From contig NMRA01000953.1 of NCBI GenBank assembly GCA_002633005.1, positions 25,741-89,740 of the forward strand: 64,000 nt of DNA, read 5' to 3'. The notes under the pieces are model-generated. The model saw nothing but the letters and a program-made list of their open reading frames with translations. It was not told the DNA's origin and did no database searches. Positions 12,071 through 24,600 of the stretch are shown here, in pieces. The translations under genes and the position numbers were made by a program. Origin of the DNA: Phoronis australis (lineage: Eukaryota; Phoronida; Phoronidae). Each line of letters begins with the position of its first letter. The first letter of the stretch is position 1.

Positions 12071-14440
12071 TCTCAAGTTGATGACATGGGCAAACACTTT
12101 TGGAAATTTTGTTAAAATCCCGAGGCTTGCAGTAATTCAGATACGTTTTGTTAATAAATCTATTTTAAGCTTAACAATTCATATTACATTCAGCTTTCGT
12201 AGCAAATACTGAAGTTATAATCTAATAAATAGTATTTTAAGTTGTAATATTAAAACACAAACATGCTTAGAAATAAGAGTTAGCAAGGCTTCTCCGCGCG
12301 TGAGCACAGGAATGACCTTGAGACAGCACTGTTAGACAGTCTCGCTGCGTTTCTTGAGTTGGGGCTCGTCTCCGCTTGAATGAACGTGGGCATGGAATTT
12401 GTTTCCGAAGATGGGTCAGTTTAAGAAGTTGTTTGGATGTCCTTCCGACTGGGAGTACGTGCGGTTGTGACACCTGATTTGTCAACAATAACCTTGTCAC
12501 CTTCTAGGAATTCCAGAACTGTTTGGTTGGCGCGCTTTTTAGTGTTTTGCAGACGATGAAATGTAAGGCATATGGGTTTTTCTATGTGATTCGCCCATGT
12601 AATAGCAAATAATAGGTAATCAATGTTATTAACCAGACTTGTCGTTCCACATTCCAGTTCACGTGAGAAAAATGTATGTGAGTCATCCAGCCCATATGAA
12701 TGTTAATTGGGCAGTACCGGATTTGGCATCCACTTAATTATTTAATAAGAATTGTTTTTGTCTATATACCATATTCATGCCTTAACCATGTTCTTTATTT
12801 TAACATTTACTCGAATGTTAAGTGTTTCTGGAATGCTTAATTAATTTAATTACTAAAACCTTTTGATTTTGTCCGTGGAGTTTCATGTGCATCGAGTCAA
12901 ACTAAGCCAAAGGTAAGGTCGACAGTAAATGGGCAGCGGTTACATGTATACACACCACGCAGCGGGGAGATTGATACTCAAGTTACCAACTAAGAAATAG
13001 TGTCGGTGGTTAAAGTACCCCATGAGCATGAGATTGAAACAATGAAATGTGAAATTACTGAAGAAGTAATGCAATTCGGAAAAGGATCATCTTTTTTACA
13101 ACACCGCTATGTGTGAAAACATGTCCTGAATGAGGCAACTTGAGTTCATGAACATGAATTTAAATGGTTTATTATTCAAAACAAGCGTGAATTCTGAGTT
13201 TAGAGGGAGCTTACAATTTCCTTAGGTCGAGCTCGTAACACTTTGTCTGACCTTCACATTTAGTTCCTCCCGAGCCCAAAAACAGTTCTAAATTGAGTAG
13301 GAAGAAGATACGACTAATTTTATAACGGTAAATGGCGAAACAGAATGCACGGGATCATATTTGTTTTAACGTTTTTTTTTTGGTTTGCTCATTGTACTAG
13401 ACAGTGCTTTCAGACAAATTACACATCAACTAATGCATGGATAGTGCTGTGATAGAATTAAACAGAAGAACTCGAAGAAGCTTCTCAAAAAGAAAGTGTT
13501 TAAATATAAGAATGGTGATAATGCCACTTACCAATGTAGTTAGAGTTGTCCAGTTTGTCCCGAATTGTTTTTAGAATACTGACTCTGAACGTGAAATTTA
13601 CCTGCTTAACAACCGTTAGTCGCCTTCAGGAAGCTCAATACAAAAGTCTTTTTTGCCTTTTTATCTTTCGTTTCCATAACTTGCCGTTTTTTGTCGTTAA
13701 GAAGACCTTGTTCAAATGGCAGTCACTCGTCGTTAAGTCGCAAATTGTCGCAACTGTTCAATTTTGTGGAAATTTGTGGAACATCACAGGGACAGATTGA
13801 ACCTTTTGCAAGGAGAGCGTAACGGATATTTGTGGATGATGATCAAAACACAGCACCACATTGCAGTCAAACGCATATTTATTTAAGAAGTTGCCATCCG
13901 CACTACTAAATGAGCATATGAATTTTCAGTGTTACACTGTTATTAAATTTATCTAAATAAAACGACAAACACAAAAATTGCGAATGCCAAACAAGGAGCT
14001 CATTGTAAAAATTCCAGGGTCTGACGAATACAAAATTTTTCAAGCAAAAACTCATGAAATCAATATATGAGCTTTTCTATAATAAAGAGCACGTTCTTGT
14101 GTCAGCAAAGGCATGAGATGTTGTTTGCTCTGAGGAAGCAAAAATAATTCGAAAATATATTTAAGAATCACACACCTTTTTAAGTTTGAACTGCACGCCA
14201 CCTAATGGCCAAATTACGTAATCTTATGAGCATGAGATGGAAAAATTTCTGCCCCTGACCGGGACTTGGGCACAGTGATGCATTTAAACTAAGAAGTTTA
14301 TGTACATTGTGTTAAATGATTTTGGTCAAAGTTTGGTAGTCTATAGCGTACCAGCTTCGACACGTGGAGCTAAAATTTGAAACATAGACTGGTGACATAG
14401 TTCTTCATCATATACAAATGAACTTCGCGTCAATGGTTTG
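12071..14440. other. No gene recognised
   Basis: Both strands lack exon-like frames with splice borders. The longest frames (12267-12500 minus, 13546-13800 plus) have no recognisable motifs. Confidence 0.4.
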
Positions 14441-14765
14441 CTAAATGACAACAGAAAAGTCCATTTTGTAGTAAACCCCTGACGGTTTCACGGCTGTAAC
14501 CAATCCAAATATTACTCGACTAAGATTCCCAGCAATGTCTTCAGACTTCAAAGAGATTGAAGTCTCTTTAGGTTGACTTGGTTGCAACAAGTCACAAGCG
14601 CCTTGTGAGAGACCTAGACAGACCTCATACAAAAATGCGACTTCTTGGTCAAAGCAGTCTTTCCAGTTGATTACCACAGTGTCATCGATTTCTCGTATAT
14701 CAGGTCCTACAAGAGGCCAGACTTGAGGTTTAAATGCATTTCGATTTAAACTGTATCCGCTTCTT
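14441..14765 (-). pseudogene. FN3-type repeat segment, probably part of the broken gene at 15.6-16.8 kb
   Basis: A minus-strand frame reads GPDIREIDDTVVINWKDCFD followed by QEVAFLYEVCLGLSQG and ends at a TAG. It resembles the start of the FN3-like repeats common in large invertebrate extracellular proteins, where a short aromatic core such as WKDCFDQE is followed by YEVCLG. It lies 0.8 kb downstream of the pseudogene exon on the same strand and continues the same repeat type. I find no good donor at its end. A patch between 15008 and 15311 (RATAITVFQTMGHLGTSG in one frame) may be another decayed repeat. Confidence is limited because only part of one repeat is legible. Confidence 0.5.
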
Positions 14766-15360
14766 TAAGTTGCTCCGCTCGTATCATACAATGCCATTCC
14801 AAAGTCGCAACCAACGTGTTACGATTCCAAGTTCAGTCTTCAAAAGTGATGCATCTTCTTCAAATTTGGGTTGCAAATAATAAGGGCTTTTGTTCAAGTC
14901 TCGGGGATGAAGAAACATTATGAAAAACAGTTATGCAGATCTAATGGAAAGTAGTCTTGAATTTATGAAAGAGGTAAAGCAACTTTCAGTGGCCATGTCT
15001 CTAATCATCAAGCAATACAGACGTTTCGTTGTCTGTTTGACTTGTTTCTAATCAGATAAAACCGTAGGAAAAGTTTAATGAAAGTTGGGCAAATATCTAC
15101 ACGTATATATCTTTGAACTTCTAACGGTCCAGAAGTGCCTAAGTGACCCATTGTTTGGAACACGGTGATGGCTGTTGCCCGTGAAATCAAAATTCTTTCC
15201 ATGACAAATATTAATGATGAAACTTTCCTGTTCTATTCCTCCTGTAGACCCATATCTTTGAGCAGCTTCCAGGTTTTCAAAGCTGCTACAAAGCTGCCTT
15301 TGTCTCAACATTAACTTTTGATTGAGACCACTTATACCTGGGAAGCTGGTCTAAACTTGT

Positions 15361-15401
15361 TCCCAATAACATAGAAATCACGTGGTTTCTAGGGATTGGG
15401 A
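15361..15401. repeat. Imperfect hairpin
   Basis: TCCCAAT..ATAGAAA pairs with TTTCTA..ATTGGGA around an 8-base loop that contains CACGTG. The arms are about 15 paired bases with a small internal mismatch. It may be a remnant of a short inverted-repeat element. Confidence 0.6.
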
Positions 15402-15594
15402 AGTGGTCAGATACCTTTTCTCATATAAGTTAATTACAAATCGTTACAGAATATATGGGTAAGTGGTATAATCAAAAGTCGTGTTTTTGATGGAATGCTT
15501 GTTTGTATCATTTTTAATACATTAGAGTATTTTAGTGCCTCACGTACCTAATTTAACAAAAACGAAAACTTTTAATGTAAAACTAATAAAAACC

Positions 15595-16757
15595 AAGCTC
15601 GACGGTGCATTCTTTGATGTTACTCTCGCTGTCCTGTGCTCTCCATGATGTTAGTATGGAAACGGTGTTATTCACATTTGATGGAAAAACCTCGATACTG
15701 ATGTTTGATATTGCAGGTGATGAGTGGTCAAGTACAGTTTCCTTTGATTGAAAATATGACCTGACACCAGCATTATTTTATGAAATGACTGTTGCGTAGA
15801 GAGGTGAACCGTGGGGTAGGAAGCATCGTAAGTCACGTGCTGTTGTATGCCGATGTTATGAAGAGCGAAAGCCACCAGATGTCGTGCCAATGCCGACAAG
15901 ATGCCTGTGGATCCCACTTTCGCGATCTTTAATATCTAAAGTGAGCTCAACAGTAAGGGGACTTAACTGGCGAAGGTACACACTGCTACTATCTTTACTC
16001 TCTTTTGTACATTTCCGTAACGATATAGAAATTGACGTTGTATCTCCTTCTATTGACAAAACCAATTCGTACACGGCAGTGTTTTCGACACAAAACCTGA
16101 AGCTTGCTACGGACCTTTCGGTAAAGTATAGTTCTTTTCGCGAATCTAAGAATAACATGAATGCTTGAACTTTGGTTTTGTTTGATGAGAAAATGAGCTC
16201 ATACGTCTCACGAGCGTCCAGTATCAGCCTACATATATAGATCTTCTTTTTATCCACATCATTTATCGACGTAATGTGTGAACTGTCCCCAGACCAAGCC
16301 TCACAGTTGAAACCTTCTGGAGGCGTTATGTCAATAAGGAGGGAATCTGATTGGACGTCTTCAGACACATGACCAGTTGCATCTTCTGCTTTTACATGGA
16401 CGTTGTACGCCATGCTGTGCTTTAAATTCAAGTGACACAGCTCAACCGTGTCTTGATGACCGATACAGTGTATTGTCTTATGTGCGAATGTAGATCATCA
16501 AATCCATTCCAAGATGCGTCAATGCAAGACGTGTTTGAGCTCGAATATTTACTTGAGAAATGATTTACATTAAAGACAATGCCACTCGTGGGAGGTTTAT
16601 TGTTGATAACCACTCCAACTGACGTAAAGATCGTGTATAACCCGACTTTGGTGATTGCCTTAACAGTCGTAAAATACTTCTCGCCCCTGTTTGAGTTTCA
16701 GATCAGTGGCAGTGAACGATGTTCGAGTTGTCTTCATTTTGGGCATGACGGAGTCGT
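15595..16757 (-). pseudogene. Broken FN3-type multi-repeat gene (large exon with two frameshifts and two stops)
   Basis: An acceptor (TTTCAACAG) precedes 16757. The minus strand then encodes recognisable FN3-like repeats, but only if the frame is changed twice and two stops are ignored. The first frame (SVMPKMKTTRTSF) runs into EKYFTTVKAITKVGLY after a one-base excess near 16685. The next repeat (SCIDASWNGFDDLHSH) needs one extra base near 16460 to reach GHQDTVELCHLNLKHSMAYN. After DIKDRESGIHRHLVGIGTTS, the hallmark DxESGIxxYxxGIGTTxGG core, TAA codons at 15856-15858 and 15778-15780 interrupt an otherwise good frame (HGSPLYATVIS, then NNAGVRSYFQSKETVLDHSS). The frame resumes as a second repeat (SWRAQDSESNIKECTVELG) and ends near a G|GTTTTT junction. 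Proteins of this type are extracellular and repeat-rich. Four lesions in 1.1 kb favour a true pseudogene over sequencing error. Confidence 0.78.
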
Positions 16758-19700
16758 CTGTTGAAAGAAATCAGAACGTGATATTGCTTTGTTATTGCCC
16801 CACTTTTGAAGGAATCAGTGAGATAATGTTTGTACTTTAACCACAAATTCTTGCGCCACATTTATGCTAAAAATTAATTGAAAACTCGTATTTTTGTTTT
16901 TTAGGGTTACTTTCGTTGAGATTCAATGATTCCTTATTATTTTCTTGATTGCAGGCTTTAAAGCAGCAGTACAAATTACTTCAAGCCAGCAGTGGATAGA
17001 ACTGATAATTTAACCACCCGGCATCATCAAATACCCATCACTTCAAAGAAAATTAAAACACTTATAAATGATTAATGTCATTATCATCAAGTGAGTAAAA
17101 CAACAATTTTTTATTTACATCCACGAATTTAAAACACGGTGTGAGTTTTGGCAGGCGTAAAATATTACCAATGTACTTTATAAACATTTCAACTCAGTGT
17201 ATGTTTGCCTTATTTCACTTATAATTTAAATGTATTTTTTTTAAAGTGTGCGGGTTTCCTCGGACAACCGATTACGTGTGATGCTGTCGAGTAAGTACCA
17301 CTGTCACCCACTACATCCAACATTTAAGCAGGTGTTGCAACACCAAAAATAAACAGTGAACTAAATAGTGATATGATTACACTCAATTAAATTTGAAAAT
17401 ATTTGAAGTTCCATTGCGTGAGCATTATTTGTGTTGAAGCTTCTCTCGATTAACTCATGTTAAACTCCTTCCTCTGGTTCCATACCAATAAACGCTACAT
17501 CAGCAGGTTAACAAATTTGATGTTTTTTCACAAATAAAAGTATTAACTTAATGGAAGGGTCATCGTTGATAAAATGAAGTGGAAAATGTATGGAACATGC
17601 AAGTATTTAAGCATATCCTGCCGACTTCTCTCATAAGCCAATTAGCGGTGTTCGTTAGAACCCGGCACTGTGTATTGATTCATTTTGACCTTGTAACTAC
17701 CACAAACAACATTTTGATTTACAAGACATTGTCAACAATGTGTCCCAAAGAGTAGCTGTCTTCTTGAGCGTGACTGTGCAGACAGTTTACGTGTCAAAGT
17801 AGAACTTGCACGCTAATTCCTTATCTCTGTGATTCCTGTGAATTTAGAAACACAACATATATAGCAACACACTAGATGAGAACGTCGTTTTTAATATCCG
17901 TTAATTAACCAAAATCGTGTTTGGTATACTTTAACATGTCTGTTAGTATTTTTAAGAACAGTAATTGTGTAGAGCTTTCTTAACACTTGGGTTTTCAAAG
18001 TTTTTAAAATGAGTTCACTTTATTATATTCAGCATGTACAAAACGAACCTGGACATCTTGTAAATCACAAAGAAAGTTCTTACCCTTCCAGTTCACAGGC
18101 AACTGTCAATGCTCTGACACGTTTGTAATATTATGCATCTGCTACTACATGTAACAGTGTATTCAGGAAATGAGGAGGGTATAATTTCAGAACTGCAGGA
18201 TTATAAAAGAACCATAAAATACAAACAACAATGAATGCGTATTAAATACACTCGTTATTTAAAGAAGAACAAAGAACAGGCCATGTAAATTTGAAAAACT
18301 CACCTTGCTTCCAATCTTAATACCAGGAAATACAAAAAGAACAAGTGGATCACGACAGACATATTCCTTTACGAAATGCTGGTGTGTCCATATGATAGTA
18401 CCTGATTAGACTAGACGCGGTTCAAACCTGTTACTTGGTCTGACGCTATGTTTTCATGATAAGGTAATCGCGTCGTGAAGCTTATTGACAACTGCCAGTT
18501 TGATACTCAATTTATAATTTTTAAGTAAACTTTCCGGGTGTTCATTTTAGTTGTGCGTAATTTTATGCGAGCCTGTTAAATTTCTTTAGCAAACGCAATA
18601 TTGGCTCGCTTCTCATGGAAACTTCCAGAAATGTTACTATAAAATTTATGGGCATACAGTATTAGTTGTAAAAGAATATTAGGCTATTAAACGCATATTC
18701 ACATATATAAATACATGTGAACGTATGCGCAATTCTATTTTTGACAAACAGGCATTATTTAGCTTAGAACAGAAAGGTTTCGCCTAACATCGATCTTATA
18801 TAAGACAATCTGGCGCGTGTGTCAGTGTGTGTGTGTTTGTACGCTGGTATACATGCTTACAAGTTAAAATTATTGCTATAATAATTTGGGCAATATTTCC
18901 ATGTTGCCCATATACTTTTTAATACTTCGATTTCTGAGCAGTATTGCAGTATTAACATATACCCGAGAAATAAAATTTAAACAATAAAAATGTTCATTGT
19001 AAACGATTCCAATCTAATATTTTGTGTTACTGACAACATGCTTGCCATTGTCTTTCTCTTGGAAACTGTCCCACTATTTGTGTTTTTCCCGCCATCCCGC
19101 CGCATAATGTCCCGCTTTTTGCCTAATGGCGAAACTGACATATTATTATCAAATTATTGTAATTTCCCACGCAACACAGCCATGTTTCACTGTTCGACTA
19201 AAAAGAAAAATCGGGAAGTTTCATGGATTTTTGCGGCACCTATAATTTCACATTCGCCTTACAAAACACCGTCGAGCGCTTATGGTTGTTGGACAAAAAA
19301 CGTTGCCGGTTAGTCTGTGTCTTTTTAGCGAACATTGCGTTTTGGCATAGATCCAAATGTCTCGCTCTTTTATCCGAAGGTCTCGTTTTTCAGTCCAGGT
19401 TTTAGTTCATTATTTTCATTCTCGAATTCTCACCGTGGTAACTGTGCAATATGCGTTCAGAATGACATTTTTAATTTGTTTTGAACACTGCTATTTTCCA
19501 GAATCACTTTCTTTAGTGAAATCACCTTCGAGAAAATGTCACAATTTCTCTTGTTTAAGGTAATATACAATACATTTACCGGGATCACTAAATTTTACTT
19601 TCTGAAGAAATGAGTTTATTTCTAAGCTTTTGTGGAAATCCAGCATTGCAACCCACATAATGAGCTATCCACAGTACATGTACATATGAAAGCTACACAA

Positions 19701-20483
19701 TGGATGTTTTTGTTCGGTTTTCTTTCAGAAAACTCTTATCTGTGAATTTCGAATAGGTGGTTGGAGCAATTAGTTGGTCACCCTTGTTGCGTCTTGAATC
19801 TTTACTGAACAATGTAAATGTATCAAGTGGTATCAAAGATCCAATTAACAAATAGAGTTGTATAGTGTTGGATGAGTACCTGACTAAATTCATAACAACA
19901 ATGAGGAATACATATTCTAAAATATTTGTTAAGAATCTTTGAATAGTTCACACCAGCGTAGCAAACACAGATACTGAGTTTACAAAGGAGTTGCCGTCGC
20001 CCGACCGAAAAAACAGGGTACATGTAATTATTGCGACTAATGTAACTGTGAAGACAACCTGCCTTGGACGTCATTTTCATTGCCAATCATAAAGAGCTTC
20101 GGCTTCACGTTCAACGCGACCATGCACGTGACAGTCAGCAGAGGTCACAATGAACGGGGTGTGGAAGGAAAATAAAAAGGGCTTGAGTTAAATGACAGGG
20201 GAGTAATACTTTTGAGAAGAACGTGGATGTCTAGGCCTACTTGTGATCCCCTTCCTCTTGGGTAAGCGGGTTCAAGTCACTGTAGTTTGTCCGAGTCTCT
20301 GCGGCATAGCGTGGGGCGTGGTGAGAGAGTTGGGCAGTTATTCCCAGTGGCCCAAAGATGAATGGGGAAACAGGCGGTGACATAGGATACTTAGTGGGTT
20401 ACAACTCATGTTGTACATATACGCGAGATCAGTTGTCTCCAAGTTGTTACCGTCCGTGTGACAAAACTGAACGCGAAAATTAA
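16758..20483. other. No gene recognised
   Basis: The region is AT-rich. A plus-strand frame at 18990-19313 has no splice sites and no motif I know. A possible degenerate tRNA-like B box (GCGGGTTCAAGTCACTG) lies near 20267, which may mark an old SINE. Confidence 0.4.
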
Positions 20484-21202
20484 CATTGTGACGTAAACTA
20501 CCAAAGAGTTTGTGTTTGCGCCAACGTGTTGCCGGAGTTCTCTCATGAGACAGTATAAACCGTTCATACTATCAAGGTACTACCATCGGAAACTAAGTCC
20601 GTAGCTGGTCGCATAGAAATCGGTAGACACGCATCCTTCGTTTACATGTTATAATAATTAAGATAATCAAAAGTATTTGTCGGTAACCGGCTGATGAGCG
20701 CCCAAGGTACGATATGAATGGAATCTGTATTAGGACATCCTAGAAAGAGTCAACAATGGTAGCGTCCCATAGGTGATATCCATGCGACGCGCTTAGTCCT
20801 ACGCTCGCAGCATGGATGTAACAATTTAAAGAATGCCTTGCANCATTGTGACGTAAACTACCAAAGAGTTTGTGTTTGCGCCAACGTGTTGCCGGAGTTC
20901 TCTCATGACACAGTATAAACCGTTCATACTATCAACGTACTACCATCGGAAACTAAGTCCGTAGCTGGTCGCATAGAAATCGGTAGACACGCATCCTTCG
21001 TTTACATGTTATAATAATTAAGATAATCAAAAGTATTTGTCGGTAACCGGCTGATGAGCGCCCAAGGTACGATATGAATGGAATCTGTATTAGGACATCC
21101 TAGAAAGAGTCAACAATGGTAGCGTCCCATAGGTGATATCCATGCGACGCGCTTAGTCCTACGCTCGCAGCATGGATGTAACAATTTAAAGAATGCCTTG
21201 CA
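20484..21202. repeat. 359-bp direct duplication separated by a single n
   Basis: 20484-20842 and 20844-21202 match base for base except at two positions that I found (20549/20909 and 20576/20936, both G versus C). The single n at 20843 lies exactly at the junction. This is the pattern of an unmerged overlap or two haplotypes placed side by side, not of a natural tandem duplication. Confidence 0.9.
20607..20788. mobile_element. Short inverted-repeat DNA element (MITE-like), copy at 20.6 kb
   Basis: It begins GGTCGCATAGAAATCGG and ends GATATCCATGCGAC, which are inverted copies of each other with a few changes. The interior contains TCGGTAACCGG. The same ends and core occur at 43546-43671. No coding capacity. 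A second copy at 20967-21148 is simply part of the assembly duplication. Confidence 0.7.
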
Positions 21203-21693
21203 GACTCCATATGACGTCATCTGGCGTAGCAATTCACCTCTGAGTGAGTGTAAACATAGTCGAGTTTATCACAGAATGGATGCATGAAACTACTCTGAAT
21301 TATTTGGAGTTGTGCCACGAAGCATCATGACTTGCGCATGATTTGCAGAAATTTGACGTTTTGTTGATCACAAGCGGATTTGTAATCCAGGCGATCCTGG
21401 GTTAAGTAGGCAATCTTCAGTTTCAGGCATTCGGCTGAGTTAGGATTGAGTTTCACTTCGACTGGAGCATGAAATGGGCTCGTGCATGCTGTCGGCTTAC
21501 ACGCATAATTTATAATGAAAATTATGTTTTATACAATTATTGTTCAGCTTCTGTGACTTCAACTAACACACCTCAATTCTAAGTACTTGTTGTCTGCATG
21601 TAATGGCAAAGTTAATGATTAGAGGCCACCAACTCACACTTTATAGATCGCATATTGATCCTAATATGGTGCATAAAGCCAACACATACAAAA

Positions 21694-24600
21694 TCAGTTT
21701 TTAGTAAGCCATGTCATTTCCCAGTTGTGCACGTCAGCCATTCGTTTGTTTCTGACTTCCGAGAGCTCGACACTTCGACGAAGCCTATGCTTAGCTATTC
21801 TAACGACACTGAATGGCGCAATGGAAACTCTACTCCATCTTGGACACTCCCCGGTTGCCCAGAATTCAGTCGTTCTGGACAGGTTATCTTGTATTTTTTC
21901 CTTGTTGACGTTCTCACTGACATGTATTGTGACGAATGAAATGTTTTGGTTGAAAACCAGCAGAATCTGAAGTGAAACAATATAACACAGCGCTATTAAT
22001 TTTATTCCAAAAACATAGTGATATTCATCAAAGATTCTTGAGGAAAATTGCGATGTCACGCTTCAAAAGGTAACCAAAATTCCACGGATTGATACAATAA
22101 TGAATAATTTTTGTGTGGATAACTATCGAAGTCAGATTCGTGCGATTGAATAACAAATGTGTAAAACGAAACACACAGAATTACCTTAAGAACATTTCTT
22201 AGGGCAGAAAAGTCTCGATCTTTTTCGATGTAGACATTGACTTCACCAACAGCACTCATGGCTAGAAACTGCTCGAGCAAGTTTAGTGACGGGTTCGGGT
22301 TGTCTCGACTGTCATAAATCATCTCTTCAATACTTGCACCAGTCTTCGGCTTGTACCTCGTCATTAACAGTTCCTCTGAAATAAGCGGTCACAGGTACAG
22401 ACTGATTCCTTAGGATTTTAAACATATGTAATAGTATGACTGTGCTTACTTTTAATAGTTGTTAATTTATTGGAAAAAATCCTTGGTAACGAAGTTACGT
22501 GTACACAGTTACCTTAACGATGTTCATCACGGTATGCAAACATACATGTACATGGACATGTGCATGGTGTTGTACGAACAGTGTTGTTTCTAAGAGAGCA
22601 AAAATTCTGACAAAATACTTTGTATATACATGCATATACAATGAGTTCCTCAGAATGAAATTGACATAATTTTCGAGACTCTGACTAACTTGGCGTTTTT
22701 CTCATCAGCCTTTAATTGACAGCTTAGCAATTGTAATAAACCGACACATTTTCGAATTTCAGTCACACTTTACTTTGAACTATAGCTATTTTTTGTAATG
22801 GAACTTCCAAGGCCAAATGTGTTACCGCGATTTTGACAAAGTGCACGTGGCCTCTTTTGTCAAGATTTTGTTGAGAATTTGTGGGAATTGAAACGTGATC
22901 TAATCGAAAAGAAATGAATATTCGATATTGAGCGACGAAACTTAAACAGACGAATTTCGATGATCTATGGTTTGGTTTGAAAACTGGTGTTGGCTGCTAT
23001 GCAACAAGACGACACCGCATGCTTTTCACGTCACTAAGGTATAATTCACTTATCAGACAAGACTCTAAAGTACACAATTTAAAAGAACACAATCAATTTC
23101 TAAACATCCAGAATACCTACTTAGAAACGAGTATATCTGCGTGTTTTCCAAGCATAGCGAAGTGTCACATGCCAGAGAATGGACGCTTGAGTTCGTGTTC
23201 GCTGAATTAAAGAAACTCGTCTTCTCCACGTTTCCAAAAGGAATGCTGGCCTTTGCAACAAAGTTGGACAGAAACTTCAAGCAAGATGCAACTTTTTTCT
23301 CCCATATTTTGCCTAAAATAGAAGGAGCGATTACTCTCTACCATAAAGTTTCCGGTGAGCTAACCTGTGGCGTTGCTTTACGCTTAACGAGGCCTGTGCC
23401 CGAATGTATGAAACAGTCCCAAATAGGGACTAAGTTCCCAAATCTTTTGCGTATTTGTTTCGCTCTATACTCTTAGGCGTATAGTTTTTATGGCATTATC
23501 TTGAGCTCTTTTTTGACTAATGACATCTTCCAATAATATATATATAACTGAAAACACCCATAATTCAGTTAAAATAATTAGAAAGTTAGTCCTTAAACTA
23601 CAGGCGTTGCATAAAAAGATCCATAATAATCATATTTTAATATTCTTAAAAGAATTCAACGTGGAGTTCACTTTCGGTTTTTTATCAAAGTCAACAATTG
23701 ACTTAGTAATATGACTCAAACAGCATAAGAGGGGACAATCAGTATTTTCACAAGCCAACAAATGCGCTTTAGATTAAGAGAACTTAGTTGAGTCCCTATT
23801 TGAGACAGTTTCATGCAACCGGCCACTGGAGCGCGAAAAACAGGCGAACTTGCATTACATACATGTATCCACGGTTTCTTCGTACAGATTTTTGAATTGC
23901 TATTGACAACAAAGGATTAATCTTCTATTTTTAAATTTCAAAAAAAAAACAATCTGGCAATTTCTCGTCACTTCGTCGGTTTTTCTCCCACAAGACGTAG
24001 CCGTATCACATTTCCCTTATACGGGAAATGCGACCTTTTGCCTTTGATGTAAACTAGACAATGGCGATTTCAAGAAGTAGCCACACTCCGATAAAGAGGC
24101 AATTAAGATATAGTGTATGTCCTAACTGTTTAAAGTTATTTATAAAGGTTTCGTACAGTAGTATTCAAATATAGCCTAGAATCCTTTTTGGGAAATCGCT
24201 TGCTTCAGTGCCTTGCCTCGTACTATGCTGTCGACATCAGATTTGAATTTCAATGACGCATGATACTCTTCTGTTAACAGCCATTTTTTCAGTCAACAGT
24301 TTGTCAAATATCTGCGTTTATCTTCAATGGGAGAATATTGTGGTGAGCGTACATGTATTTGAAAAATCTCCTCAGTGGATAAAAGTGAATGACTCTGTAT
24401 TAGGTGTTGCGAGATGGCGCTTGGGTCAGGAATTGCTTAAAAAATATTTTGACGAGCTTTTGCGTTGCAGGCTTCTTTAGAAGCGGAGCAATATGATGAA
24501 AGCTCGAAGGTCACCGTTTAATAATAAATGTTATGCAGTATATAGAGCCACCATTGCAGTGAATATCGTCTCCTCTATTCGAGACCAGGCATCGCCGGCC

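Noticed and set aside
18990-19313. 107-codon plus-strand frame
   Set aside because: No splice borders, no recognised motif, uneven composition, no polyadenylation signal in a useful place.
23065-23280. Minus-strand frame opposite Gene E
   Set aside because: It overlaps the better-supported plus-strand exon 23125-23354, and its ends have no usable donor or acceptor.
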